Assembly (NCBI RefSeq): GCF_018139145.2 | Contig: NC_059480.1 | Coordinates: 14,818,428-14,882,427 of the forward strand | Origin: Gymnogyps californianus | Taxonomy: Eukaryota > Chordata > Aves > Accipitriformes > Cathartidae | Direction of reading: 5' to 3' | DNA length: 64,000 nucleotides | Shown: positions 15,155 to 27,616 of the stretch, in pieces | Layout: each line of letters opens with the position of its first letter | Position numbering within the stretch: position 1 is the stretch's first letter | Program-made: the position numbers and the translations under genes | The notes under the pieces: model-generated | The model's database searches: none | What the model was told of the DNA's origin: nothing | What the model saw: only the letters and a program-made list of their open reading frames with translations

Positions 15155-15749
15155 TGTGCTGCTTTTGGCTGGGATAGAGTTAATTTTCTTCACAGTAGCT
15201 AGTATGGGGCTATGTTTTGGATTTGTGCTGAAAACAGTGTTGATAACACAGGGCTGTTTTTGTTATTGCTGAGCAGTGCTTACACAGAGTCAAGGCCTTT
15301 TCTGCTTCTCACACCACCCCACCAGCAAGGAGGCTGGGGGTGCACAAGGAGTTAGGAGGGGACACAGCCGGGACAGCTGACCCCAACTGACCAAAGGGAT
15401 ATTCCATACCATATGATGTCATGCTCAGCACATAAAGCTGGGGGAAGAAGAAGGAAGGGGGGATGTTGGGAGTGATGGCATTTGTCTTCCCAAGTAACCG
15501 CTATGCATGATGGAGCCCTGCTTTCCTGGAGATGGCTGAACACCTGCCTGCCGATGGGAAGTGGTGAATGAATTCCTTGGTTTGCTTTGCTTGTGTGCAT
15601 GGCTTTTGCTTTACCTATTAAACTGTCTTTATCTCAACCCACCAGTTTTCTCACTTTTACTCTTCTGATTCTCTCCCCCATCCCACCAGAGTGGAAGCGA
15701 GCGAGCAGCTGCGTGGGGCTTTGTTGCTGGCGGGGGTTAAACCATAACA
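15155..15749 (+). mobile_element. Solo LTR of an ERVL-like endogenous retrovirus
   Basis: This 595-bp element begins TGTGCTGCTTTTGGCTGGGA and ends GGGGTTAAACCATAACA, giving TG...CA termini. It carries a CATAAAG TATA-like site near 15430 and an ATTAAA polyadenylation signal near 15619. The phrases GGCTGGGATAGAGTTAATTT and CTGTCTTTATCTCAACCCA belong to an LTR type I know as widespread in birds. ACCTC immediately precedes the element (15150-15154) and immediately follows it (15750-15754), a perfect 5-bp target-site duplication typical of ERVL (class III). No internal viral sequence flanks it, so it is a solo LTR left by LTR-LTR recombination. It lies antisense within DLG1 intron 3. Confidence 0.92.
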
Positions 15750-15754
15750 ACCTC
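15750..15754. repeat. Target-site duplication, right copy (ACCTC)
   Basis: Five bases immediately after the terminal CA of the solo LTR, identical to 15150-15154. Confidence 0.88.
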
Positions 15755-18700
15755 CTAAGACAAAACATTTCTTTTGAGACAGTGTTCAGTGAAAGTTTTT
15801 TTTCAACATGTAAAATGAAATTATTGTGGCTACTTTTAATTCAAGCTAAACAGCAAACACTTTTTAACTCAACTTCTCAGATTTAAAATGATCACAATAT
15901 TAAAACATACCTACAGATTTAAAAAAAGTCAAAACAACTATTTCCTTAGCAATACACTTGTCAATTAAGTCAAAGGAGATTTCTACCAGTGATTTAAGTT
16001 TCACCACGTATTTCTCAAACACAAACTGTCCCACCTACAGATGGCACTACAGATCACAGCAAACAGCTTAAAAGACTGCTCCCTCCTGTAGACATACTTC
16101 TCTCACACAATTACTAGCGTTAAGAGATCTTGCTGTAGATGTTAGCTGCTTTGCCAATGCACACCTAAAACTCAGTATTTAATGCACATAAGAAAAAGCT
16201 ATGCACCTTTCGTCCTTTTCAAATTGAATCTATACTCTTTTTTCTTGCTAGTTCCTAGAACTGAAAGGATTAACTTTCCTTTCCTGCTTATCACTGTCTT
16301 GAATCTCTCTTTTTTTTTTTTTTGCCTCATCATCTTTTTGTACTGGAGATTAAAACAAATAAAACTGTCAAATAAGGTTCTGAAATATAAAGCATGGCAA
16401 AGAAAACAGATTGCTGTGAACAGGAAAACTGCAATCTGTAGCTCTAACTTTCTCTCGTACAATACCTATGGGGATTACAAACTCCAGTCTTTTGATCCAG
16501 AAGTAGGAAGGCAAAAGCAGAACTAGACTATGTCCCATCAAAAGTCCTCAGGCAACCTAAGCTTGTATACCACTATTCTATGTATATACACAAGCACACA
16601 TTGCTAAAAAGTCATTCCCAAAGTCAGCTGTGTAGAAAGTTCTTGTAATACAATCCTTAATCACTTAAGGGGAGCATTATATTCCCACTCCCAAGCAACT
16701 CTCACATATACCATCAAACTGTCAGCTGGAAGAATACTCATTTGGCCCAGAGTAACTACAGCAAAAATATATCATTAAGCTAAAAGAAACAGGGTTGAAA
16801 GGTATCACTTCCAACACTAACAATTTGCAAGCAAGAAAAAACTGTCCCATTCTTATCACCTACAGTCCTACCAGCCTGGCAAACAATAGAATAGAGCTAA
16901 AATAATCTCAAAGTGCATCTGGTATGCCAATCTGGTTGTATCTGGTTAATGAACTAACATTGAATTGGGCAGCAGCCTTGCAAGGCTAAAAAGTGACAGT
17001 TTCTATTAAAAAAAAAAAAAAAAGCTGGCTATGAACAAAATCAGATATACTAAACTCAAGCTCATTTCAGCAAGCAAAACAAATCATTAAACACACGCTG
17101 TACCAGAATTGTTATGCCCTTGGGTTGATTAAAACCAAATATATAAAAAAACCCTAAGTACATGAAAAAGAAGCGTACTATTGAAACCAAAATGCATTAA
17201 GTTTTACAGGATAAAAACATTAATTTTCATGTACTACACATAGCAAGTATGTGGAATATAAACTGTCAATACATAAGAATTTCTCCTCATAATTTTTATG
17301 ATATTTCAAAATATTGACAGAAAGGTATTACCTTACAGGTATATGAAGAAAAAAAAAAGAGTGTCACTGAAGAAGAATTACGGCCGATAAAATGTACAAG
17401 ATTATATGTTTACTGTAACAATTTTCATATATATTTGAAATCTAAACTAAGACATTCAGATATACTAGAAAAAGCAAATGAAACCAACACTGAACTACCA
17501 CTCTTCAAAACTGTCCACCTTTACAACCATAATGTGGAAGCAGTATTCTAACTAATGAAATACAAGGTAACATTTACTGCAGGCAACAGAGACTGTGCGA
17601 AAAGTTTCGTTTCAGTTTCACATAAACTAGGACCAACACCAATATATGCAACTGTGCTTTTAAATACTGGCAGTAAATGTAAAATCTGACCTTCATATAC
17701 TGAAGGTCAAACAACTGTCTGACTTTCACATGATACTCAAGACAAAAAATCTGAAGGAAGACAGGTGGCTTTGTTATAAATGTTCAAATCTGGGCCACTT
17801 AGAAAAATAACAAAGTAATCCACACTATATCAGGTTCTGTTAGGTAACACTATATACCATGACCACCAGACTGTACTGGAGAAACAGTTGCATTATCTAG
17901 GGAACAGTTCAGCTGAGAACATACATTTATGTCTATGGTGAGACTTCCCAAATTAGAACATTCTTCCTTTCAACACGTTAGTGATCTTGCCATGATAACG
18001 TGCCTCTTGTCTTTGATGCAGTGTCATGGACAAGTCCTTGTATTACTGGCAGTCTACTAGCACATGAGAATAAAAACTAAAGATGCAACTTCATAATTAA
18101 ATTACACCTTCACATGCATCTTTATGTAAAATTTAGAAAGAGACAGGGACAACACCACCCTTTAGCTGATAAGTTAGTCTTTCTTATTGTGGACATCTTG
18201 GTCGCAAAATAAGCAAACTTTTATAGGATAGGCTTTCCAGTTTCTGGAGGGGGCCGGGGGGAGAACAATCACAAAGCCTGGATTTAACAGTATGCACTAT
18301 TCTGCTCTTGGGATTTCAGCAGGTTTCCTCTATAGAAGAAGCACAAAGTGTGTGCTACAGTTGGAACATTGTAACAAATCTCATAGCAGCAGATACTTGC
18401 TTCACAATCCCAGCTCCTGGAATTAGGAGCATGTTTAACAATAACAAAATGGTTTGGTAGGGACGTAAATCCTCAAGTCCATTACACTGTTCCAAGTTGT
18501 ATTAGAGGAAAAAAAAAAAACCACCCAACATTTAAGTCAGTTATGCCGCCATTAAAGACCTTCAATAAGGGAGACTGCCCATGGACAGCTATTCTGGTGC
18601 TTAGGAAAACATTTAAAACCTTTTTGCTAAGCCTATTACTATAGTGTAAATCTAATACATCTCATATAGGCATACGATATTATCTTCCTTTTTTACATTT

Positions 18701-21296
18701 GCCTACAAACACAGGAAAATTCTGTTTCCCAATTAAGTGTTCAATTCTTTTAAGCAGCACCAAATCTCTCCATTGGTCTTCATTTCTTTTCAAGCTTTAG
18801 ATCTTCCTTGTCAATCTCTTCTAAGCACTTAAATTCTTCTACATCTTTTTTGCACCATAGTACCTTAAATTTGACAATATCTCCAGCAAAGCCTTATGCA
18901 GACCAAGTAGAACAGAACAGTTTTACACCACACTCTTATGTCAACAAGGTGTTTCTTTTCATGTATTAACATGACATGGTTAACTCACCTTGAGATTCAA
19001 AAATGACCCAGATCTTTTCTGAGAAACCACTGCTTAACTGTTCAACTTCTGTGGGTGCTACTTTAGTACAACCAAAGTGCAGGACACTGTACTTGGTCCT
19101 GCGGAACTAGAGCCTGCCCATTAATTACTTCAACTGCTCAAGTCTTCATTCTAGTCTTAGCTTCCGAAGCAGCAACACACCATTCTCCTCCTGTGGTTTA
19201 ATTTATAATTTAATCAGGACATTTTCACTAATAACTCAAACTAGGATGCATTTTTTAGAAACTTTAACTGATATATAATCTCAAAAGATAGCCTGTTAAA
19301 CCATGCCAAAAGTTTTACTGGAGTCAGAATTTAGCACATTTACGGTTTCTTCCTACCACAAGAACTATTACCACGTTAGAAAGAAACTTTGACAAAACTG
19401 TTATCAACAGCTATGATGGCTATTATCTGGCTCCTTTATCACTTTCAAGGAGCTACAAAAAGACTGCAGAATCATTCCCTGTACCTGTTAAACCTGGATC
19501 CTCCTTTCCTGCCTTGTTCCTACATACACCCTTTTAAAAGATAGTGTTTGCCCATCTGCAATTTTCTGAAACTTCATCCATCCTCTGTGACTAAGGGCAA
19601 CTGTAACGACTCTTAAATTGCCTCATTAAGTTCTTTGCACATGCAAACATGAAATGTATTAGAACCAGTGTATTTCAAAACACCTCAGTAGACAAAATAA
19701 ACTTTGCCTATCCTTGCCTACCCTATTGTCTACAGTCCATTTTGCTCCTGCTTCTAAGAGACTATTTCCATCGTACCTTCAGAAAGAGAAGTTCTACGGC
19801 TCTAAGCCTAAGATTTAGATGATGGCATACAAGTAAATAGCACAATGGTGTTTTCCATACTATTTCTCGTATACCCTAGAATTACTCCACTTTCTCCAAA
19901 GATCACAATTCTTAGAGAAAATTTTCATTAAGGTGACTATGATGACAGTGGCCTTCTCTATGCAGTTTCAGGTAACTAAGATTCCAGAGAGACATATAAT
20001 TTAAGTTTTCCAGTGTATAATCAAGATTCACAAAAATTAAAGGAAAATAATCCATTTCTACACTGCAAGTTCAACTAGACCTTTAATCCCTCACTGTTCA
20101 ATTACTTACAAACCCGAAAAATACAGTATACCTAGGCTGCTCAGTTTTTTCATGTAAAGAGATTTTAATGACTGTTCTTGGGAACATATAACTCTTGTCC
20201 CTGGCTAGGCTGATCTTTTATCTACCAGCCATTTTCTACTTTGAGAGAACACAACACAATATAACTCTTGAATTTCCTCTATAGCTTCCTATAAGGCATT
20301 TCTGACGCATTTCATACTAGCTTCAATAGGACAAATTTCAGAAAAGCTACAATAAGCACAAACACTTTTTTTACGGCACAAGCTCACTAGCACACCACCT
20401 GCTTGCTTATGTTCTACAGCTAAGTGAACTTTCTTACACAGTCCAAACAGCCGCTGACAGAGTTCACTCGGTAAGGCATCCTAACCACTTTATCTTGCTG
20501 GGTAGTACAGGCCTCCGAGCTCCCCTGCAGGCTGCAGCACTAGTCCTTTGGCTGGTCTCCCCCAGTGCTCTTCCTGAGCTCTATTACCGTTTCATGAAAA
20601 TGGGTCATCACAGCGCACTGCCTTCAGTTATTACCGAGAAGCTCACACACCTTTTCCAATGCTGTCAGTATTGAGGGCATTCTTGAAACAAAGTTCATCT
20701 CTCTGGGGACAAATAATAGGTCTGACACAAAAAAATTCAAGCAACATTATAACTTTAACTTGGGCAGGGAGATCTTGATTTAGTGAAAATATACATCAAT
20801 GTGCATCTCCCTGCTCAGTTTTCTCACCACTCACTAGTGACAACTGGATTCATGTTGTTTTCCAAAAGAAGGTCTGTCCAAAACACAGCTGTATAAGTAG
20901 CAGAGAATTTCTTATGAACAGACTGAAAAGTTTACTATCAGAAAGATATAGCTTCAGATTTCCCAAATTATTAATGAAGTAATGACTGAAGAGTTGTCAG
21001 TATGGATGAGCATAAGCATACTAAGCCTGTCAGTGACGTTCCAAATTCAGAGCCTGAATCCAATTTAATGGTCACTTAATGGTACATTTGACAAACAAGT
21101 TTATAAAATTTTGACTAAACAAAATGCACAAATCTGTTATTAAACATTTCAATAATTAAATCCCCTATGACTATTGATCTTAATAATGTAAGTTTTCTAC
21201 GGAAATAAGTATTTTATAAAATGAAGGAAGTGTAGAGAACAATGTTGAGCTAATAGTCTCAACAAGAAAAATAAAACAGAGATTTCTCTATCATAC

Positions 21297-21463
21297 CTCT
21301 ACACTTGGGCTAAGGCTGCTCGGCAGTGTTTCTGATGTCACTGTTGTGCTTGGAAGGCTGGAGAAGTCCCAGGTATTCACAGGCTGTATTGGTTCAGATG
21401 GCTGAGAGTGATCAATACATTTTGGATTGTCCAATAAGGTCACTTCATAAAATTCTTGAATAT
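21297..21463 (-). CDS. DLG1: DLG1 coding exon 3 (end of L27, start of linker)
   Basis: This 167-bp exon has a pyrimidine-rich acceptor (T-rich run, then CCCATCTTTAG) and the donor GAG|GTATGA. Joined to exon 2 it encodes [20 protein letters not shown], then [20 protein letters not shown] and finally [16 protein letters not shown], ending in phase 0. [12 protein letters not shown] closes the L27 domain. The Ser/Thr/Pro-rich remainder begins the low-complexity linker (MAGUK N-terminal PEST region) before PDZ1. Compared with the mammalian protein as I know it, changes such as HSQ and WDF are conservative. The next exon, expected to start with K-Y-R-Y-Q-D, was not found to the left, so intron 3 is at least 21 kb. 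Confidence 0.97.
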
Positions 21464-23961
21464 CTAAAGATGGGAAAAAATTGAGAAGTTAGGCTTTATA
21501 GTTACTATAACATTCTGATTTTAACATCTTCCTCCTGCAAAACAAATTAGATACGTACTACTTTATCTACCTATTACAGATGAAGCTGTATCACCAACAT
21601 CACATGAACCTCCCCACAGGATACACAACTTGCTCTCTACACCCCACATCCCAGAGCCTATGTGTCCCCACTCACTTTGGGCTTCTGCCACCAACCCCAG
21701 TAGCATGATCTGCAGCAGAAGCGTGTGGAGTAACTGCAGTGGAATAGTGGAAGGGATGGGTGTCTACACTTCAAGTTATGGTATACATAATTTCAGCTAA
21801 TGTAGCCTTTGGTTATCTGAAATCTACTGTTCAAAGGCAATATCAGAAGGTCTTTTTTGTGGTATATGTTTTGATTAAATGAGCACAGAAATACAAGTAT
21901 ATTGATGAAATCAGCAAGACAAAAGTTGCAAGAAGTTAGGAAAAAGAAGATTAATCAGGATGGGTCATTATCTGCTTTTTCAGTCTAAGTAACAGAAATA
22001 GGATGAAACTTTTAACAGTATGAATTACAAGTCATGAACTAATAAACAGCTTTTTCTGTAACTCTGAAGACTCAGCTGGAAACTTCTGGGGAACAAGAAT
22101 CTGGCTGCACTAGGGTTTTTTTATTGCTATCCTATCCACTACATGAAGCACCAATAAAAATAACACAATCTAAAGAAGCATCAAAGGTGTTTCTATGAAG
22201 TATAAGCATATGAAACTTGCTACCACAACTGTAATCACATCCATAAACACATTAAAAAAAAAATTAAATCTGAAAAGGTATACGCTAAGGGAAGGGCAGA
22301 CAAATGAAGAAGTTGTCTCGTAAAGCTTTTAGTCTCTTCTTCGAAGTAAAAATCTGCTAAATAGGAGTTGTAAACTTGTGTTTTTAATTACACCAACTTC
22401 ATAGAAGACAAACATACAGACACGGTTACCCAAGAAGTAAACAGGACTTAGCCATGAATAAGGAGGACTCTAATCTGCAGAATCTTGTAGCTTTTCAGCA
22501 GCTGCCCAGAGTCAGTAACAGAGGCACAATAACTAATTCCTTTATAGAGCTGCACCACAAAAAGAAAGATCACAAAAGTAAGAGAAGTCTTACTATTGCT
22601 GGTGTTCCAGTCTTAGATTTTTTTTTTTTATATAGACATTGCACTCCTGCTCTCTACCAGCTCAGAAAACTGCAATTCTCAAATTCCATTTGTATCTTTT
22701 CTCTGGGCAAGAGTCAAATTCCTATCAACTGCTTACATTAATTTTTAAAGTCATACTAGCTCTTAGCGCTGCTGATTAGAAGAAATAGCAGTGAGGGTTG
22801 CAGAAGATGTTAAGTGACCTAGATATACAGGAGCAAAGCAGCCTAAGAGATACAAATTGCCTTTAAATCTATCTTTCACATTAGCTCCCTCAGTTGCAAA
22901 TTTGTCTTGCAGCTGCATTAACATTAATACATCAGTCAAGCACACCAAGTAAAGATTCCCCCCACCCCCCCGCTGCCGATAGAGAGTACTTTGTATATTA
23001 AAATAGGCAGTCATTTAAGTTGATTCTATAGCTGGAATCCGCAGCAACCAAGCCAGGAAGATCACTACATTATTTATGGGAATGGGTTATTTGTGCAACT
23101 GTTTTGCAACAGAAATCTAGGGCACCGATTCTCAATTCTGCTACTATTCTTTTAAGTCCCTGCCAGCGGAGGTAGCCATTAATTCATACTGCAGAATGAC
23201 TTGTTTCAAAAAGTACATTATTTCCCATACATCTTCTCCACTTCCCTATGAAGGACACCACAGTAGACTTACTACTGAAAGATATCAGAAATATATACAC
23301 CACTTAATATGGTGATTAGTTTCTGTTTATCCTGAACTTGCTCCGCAAGAAAAAAATCCGCAAAAAAGTTTCTAGGAACTTGGTGTCTATATGATAATAT
23401 CTAACTTTTTTTTTTTAACATTAATTTACAGTTTTACTATTCAGAATGCAAACATTAAGTACTTACAAGTATAGGCAAGCGGTCTATGCACCCTGAATGC
23501 ATTAGGTCCACAAGGAATAAGTGCTGGACATTTACATTTTTTAAAGCCAGAAACTAAGGCCATACTACACTCAACCTAAAAAATTTCTTCTTCTGGTCTA
23601 CTGCTATATATCAGCTCACAAACATATTTCATTGCATGAACACACTTAAATATCTACTGAAGTCATATTAATCTGTGGATGCATTATTAGCATATGAAAA
23701 GTTCTAACATCTTCCTAGTTCTTACAAATAGCAGGTAGTAAAATACTAATTTTTTTAGTTTTATTTATGGTCAGATTCCCTCTTTAAGCTGGATGTGCTT
23801 TTTTCATGTCCCAGCCCCTTCTTCCCATACTAATTCCAAGACACGTTGTATCTCAAACTAAGTTAGAGAAAACTAAGTTACAGAAAAATAATTCAGATCA
23901 GATATCACACAACAGTAAAAGAAAACACAGATGGGGAACATTAAAAGAACAGCTGACACCT

Positions 23962-23982
23962 AAAAAAAAAAAAAAAAAAAAA
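23962..23982 (+). repeat. Poly-A tract (21 bases)
   Basis: An uninterrupted run of 21 A in intron 2. No recognised retroposon precedes it. Confidence 0.85.
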
Positions 23983-25155
23983 TCGGAGCACAGCTTCAGG
24001 AAAGCCAAAGCAACAAAAAGTGATGAATGGTAGGCAACACAGAAAATCATCCTGGAATTATGTCAGCTTACAAGTAAACCACATTAAGTAGCCAAATCAG
24101 CAATATGTTCGATGGCAACAAGAATAAAAGTCTATACAAAGCAAGTGACAGACCACCAGTTCTGAAAAGGAGGACTCTTAAGACGTGAAAAAAAGAAAAA
24201 TAATTTTCTTAACTTATTAGTGATGTGAAAAGCTAAGCAGTGGTGGCAAACACAGTATTTTTTTCAGTATTCATTACAGTAGAAGTTGACCAACTACAAG
24301 CAGTTTGCTGGTGTATTATTTTTTCCCCTTCTCGTATTCTCCACTCATCTTAGTTTTGTTCTTTGAACAGGCTCATTCACCAGTAATGTGATACACTAGA
24401 AGCTAAAACTGCTCACTCAAAGCAACAAGAGTTATCTACCGAATATAAACTGAAACCCAAATTGACTTCACAAGGGAGTTCCAGGTTAACTAAAACCCAC
24501 AACACAGTAATTAGAAGAGCAGAAGCAAACAAATTCTTACAACATCTCCTAAATTAAGTATATTTGATGGCACTTCAAAAGCCTACATCAATTCTGTCTA
24601 GAGGATCTGCCTCCGAGGACAAGGATTCCAACCAGCAACATGACACCATTCCTTCAGATAGATTTCTTCCCCGCTCCTTAGAAATCAGACGTAAGGCCTC
24701 TGCTTCGTGGAGTGTCTGATACTTTTTGCTATATATTCAAGAGAGTACACTTGTAATCAGGATAACTTAAGATCAGTGCATGTTGTAAAAATCTTATTGT
24801 CAAGTCAAGCTCTCCACATATACCTTTCCTGCAGAAAGGAATATGTAATTTTAGTATAGTCAGCTAGTAAAATAAAGCTGAGCAGAATTATTCTCTGTAT
24901 TCACTTACGCATGAACCTTTTCATAACTGTAACTTTGCAAGTCAAAGATGGGATACACATAATTGCATTTTCTTAAGGGAACTGTGTAACCCCATAAACA
25001 AGGTGTTGACACAGCTTCTAACAGGCCACAGGCCTCATGTTAAGCTAATAACCAGGCCTCTGGACTTGTCTTGGCCTGCCTGGAGCTTTGTTTTAGTTTG
25101 TCCAACTCTAACAGCAATTATCTAAAGACCAGGTGACTTATCTAATTTGTATAGG

Positions 25156-25356
25156 TTTTACTTAGCTTCGGACAATTGTGTGATGTAACACCTACTTTTA
25201 TAAATATTTATATATAAAATACACACAGCTTATTCACAAATAATATTCAAATATATAAATTTGCATATAAATATGTTATATTCCGTATATATTATATATA
25301 AATATATCCAAAACCAATAGGTGTTACATCACACAATCATACGAAGCTAAGTAAAA
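25156..25356. repeat. AT-rich inverted repeat (39-bp arms, 123-bp loop)
   Basis: The left arm is 25156-25194 and the right arm is 25318-25356. They are reverse complements at 36 of 39 positions, including an uninterrupted 20-base match (ATTGTGTGATGTAACACCTA) and a 15-base match (TTTTACTTAGCTTCG). Weaker complementarity extends about 10 bases outward. The loop is almost entirely A and T with TATATA blocks. It could be a foldback or MITE remnant, or two diverged copies of one sequence inserted head to head. No coding capacity and no recognised family. Confidence 0.85.
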
Positions 25357-25508
25357 GCTACACATAAGTTCATACACACACAGATTGTATATACGATAAG
25401 AGTGTGTGTGTATTTCTGTAGCTAACAGATATCAATAACAAGTAGTTGCTCTGTAGGGAATGAACTACCTATGACCCCAGAATAAAAAGCTGCATAGAGG
25501 AGCACAAT

Positions 25509-25564
25509 CATAGAATGACAGCAGAGGCCTTGAAAATAAAGGCATAGGATGATATCAGAGGCCT
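25509..25564 (+). repeat. Two imperfect direct copies of a 22-base unit
   Basis: CATAGAATGACAGCAGAGGC (from 25509) and CATAGGATGATATCAGAGGC (from 25543) are spaced by 34 bases and differ at 3 positions; both continue CT. They lie beside the inverted repeat and downstream of AATAAAAAGCTGC (about 25482), in DNA that might belong to one unrecognised element. Confidence 0.6.
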
Positions 25565-26043
25565 CAAGGCTATAAACAACTCACCAACTGCTAATTACTG
25601 GTCAAAGGAAACCAACCTTGAGAACTGGGCAAAAACAGTTTGGGGGATAACAGAACAAAGAACAAGCATTCAGCATATGTAAAATACACTGTATATACAA
25701 GAAATTCAAATGTAACATGGAACTGCAAAGTAATGAATAAAGAACAAAGCACAGAGTATGTTAGCAAACAAAAATAACCTCAAGAAAACACAACAGTGAG
25801 GAGGAAGAAGCCATCAGCACCATACATCTCCATGGGAAGGATTCCCTGTACCACTCAGCCTTCCATTCCCTGTTCTTCCCTGCCCATATTTTAATATGTT
25901 TTGGCTTTCTAACATGTATTAAGCAACGCACTGTAATTTTTTACATGATGTTGTTCTTTAGGTTTCTCATATTGGACCTTTAATGTTATGGTATAAAGGG
26001 AATCACTAAAATTTCATGGGCATTTACTATTTATCTACCTGAA

Positions 26044-26354
26044 ATGAGGCTGTAGCGCGGTGGCTGTCGGTCTCTTCTCCCAAGTAATAAGCGATAGCAC
26101 AAGAGGAAGTGGCCTCAAGTTGCACCAGGGGAGGTTTAGATTGGATATTAGGAAAAATTTCTTCACCCAGAGGGTTGTCAAGCATTGGAACAGGCTGCCC
26201 AGGGAAGTGGTTGGGTCACCATCCCTGGAGGTATTTAAAAGACATATAGATGTGGTGCTTAGGGACATGGTTTAGTGGTGGACTTGGCAGTGTTAGGTTA
26301 ACAGTTGGACTCGATGATCTTAAAAGTCTTTTCCAACCTAAATGATTCTATGAT
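26044..26354 (+). mobile_element. CR1 LINE 3' end, well preserved
   Basis: Classic CR1 3' end: GGTCTCTTCTCCCAAGTAAT, AAGAGGAAGTGGCCTCAAGT, AGCATTGGAACAGGCTGCCC, GGTTGGACTCGATGATCTTA-like text near 26305 and the terminal AATGATTCTATGAT. A 71-codon frame at 26060-26275 covers the C-terminus of CR1 ORF2. The copy is 5'-truncated. It is better preserved than the other CR1 pieces, hence probably the youngest CR1 here. Confidence 0.96.
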
Positions 26355-26799
26355 TTTTTAAAAAAATTAAAAGCAGTCCTTTGATGACCACAGTAACCTA
26401 CTGTTTTTAGGCTTTGCGTTTTTAAACTTTAAGCATCTTGACCATTTGTGGGTTATAGACGGTTTTTCTTAAATAAACGCCAGGAAATTCCACACAAGCT
26501 TAACATTGCATGGACTAAAACACTGACACATTACTACAACAGACTGCACTGGACACTGTGCATGTAAAACAGTGAACTGTTGCCCATACACTACACGAAG
26601 TTGTAAACTGCTATCACAAAATACACAAAGTTAACAACCACATTTGTATATGCTGTATTAACTGTATCCTCATTTGAGGATTTTCAGTTTTAATGTATTT
26701 AACAGCTTTGTGCATAAGCAAGAGTTAATTTAGGAAGTTCATGTTTGTTTTCTGTTTGCTCATTTTTTCTAAACTCTAAATTCATATTTTGCATTCTAA

Positions 26800-27121
26800 A
26801 ATGCAAAGGGGAAGGGTCACCTCCCTCAACCTGCTGGTAGTACTTTGTCTAATGCAGCCCAGGACACTATTCGCCACAGTTGCCGCAAGGGCACGTTGCT
26901 TGCTCATGTTCAACTTGGTGTCCACCAGGACCCCTAGGCCCTTTTCTGCAAAACTGCTTTCCATCTGGGTGGCACACAGCATATATTGGTACATGGGATT
27001 GTTCCTCCCCAGGTGCTGGACTTTGCACTTCTTGTTGAACTCCATGAGGTTCCTGTTAGCCCATTTCTCCAGCCTGTCAAGGTCCCTCCGTACAGCAGCA
27101 CGACCAGGATTTATGTGCACC
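26800..27121 (-). mobile_element. CR1 LINE fragment, C-terminal ORF2 (reverse transcriptase end)
   Basis: Read on the minus strand, the translation contains RDLDRLEKWA, then EFNKKCKVQHLGRNNPMYQY, GLGVLVDTKLNMSKQ, ALAATVANSVLGCIRQS and REVTLPL. These are the conserved blocks that follow the reverse-transcriptase core in CR1-clade LINEs. The copy is truncated at both ends and lacks the catalytic YADD block and the 3' UTR. It lies 446 bp from the plus-strand CR1 at 26044-26354, in opposite orientation, so it is an independent insertion. Confidence 0.9.
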
Positions 27122-27616
27122 AGCTATATAGTTAATTCTGCACTGATATCGATGAGGTATTCCTTTCTGATAGATGTTCAACAAGAGAACAAACCAATTT
27201 CAGCCAACGTTAAAGTCAGCAAGTCAGAAAACCACTAGATACATTTGCATCAACATACAGACTTTACTGCACAAAGCATTTCAATACCAGCTTTGTTCAG
27301 GAGAACCTTTCAGTGGAACCATGATCCCTCAGGCTTGCAAGCAATCAAGGAGCTTATGAATTCTTTCAGAAAAGAAAGAATTATTTCAGTTTAGTACTTC
27401 ACTTGAAGATCCATCTACGTGAGCAATTCCTTTGTCATCTCTCATTGGTCCGCCTCTTCTCAGACATTTGCTCACCCAAATACGGCATATGCAAATGCCT
27501 GTTTCTTTCAAATATGGGTAACTTCATAAACAAAAAGGTCTGTTAAGAATTTGACTACCTGTATGTTGTCCAGAAAGAGGTGTCATCCCATCACAAATTA
27601 AGTACTTCTCTAATTC

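Larger units (their letters stand above)
1..21296 (-). other. DLG1: DLG1 intron 3 (partial, at least 21 kb)
   Basis: An AT-rich intron starting at donor GTATGA beside exon 3 and running off the left edge. It contains degraded CR1 pieces (5936-6300, 14305-14866), a solo LTR (15155-15749) and A- or T-rich simple tracts (1471-1610, 10526-10580, 17008-17023). I see nothing recognisable in 1620-5930, 6300-10520, 10580-14300 or 15760-21290. No splice-flanked segment resembling the next DLG1 exon was found by eye. Confidence 0.88.

Noticed and set aside
15587..15886. A 99-codon plus-strand frame
   Set aside because: It starts inside the solo LTR and runs into intron DNA. It is not a retroviral or host coding region.
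26060..26275. A 71-codon plus-strand frame as a gene
   Set aside because: It lies within a CR1 3' end and encodes only the tail of CR1 ORF2.
26782..27120. A 112-codon minus-strand frame as a gene
   Set aside because: Its translation is the C-terminal part of CR1 ORF2, a truncated LINE fragment rather than a host gene.
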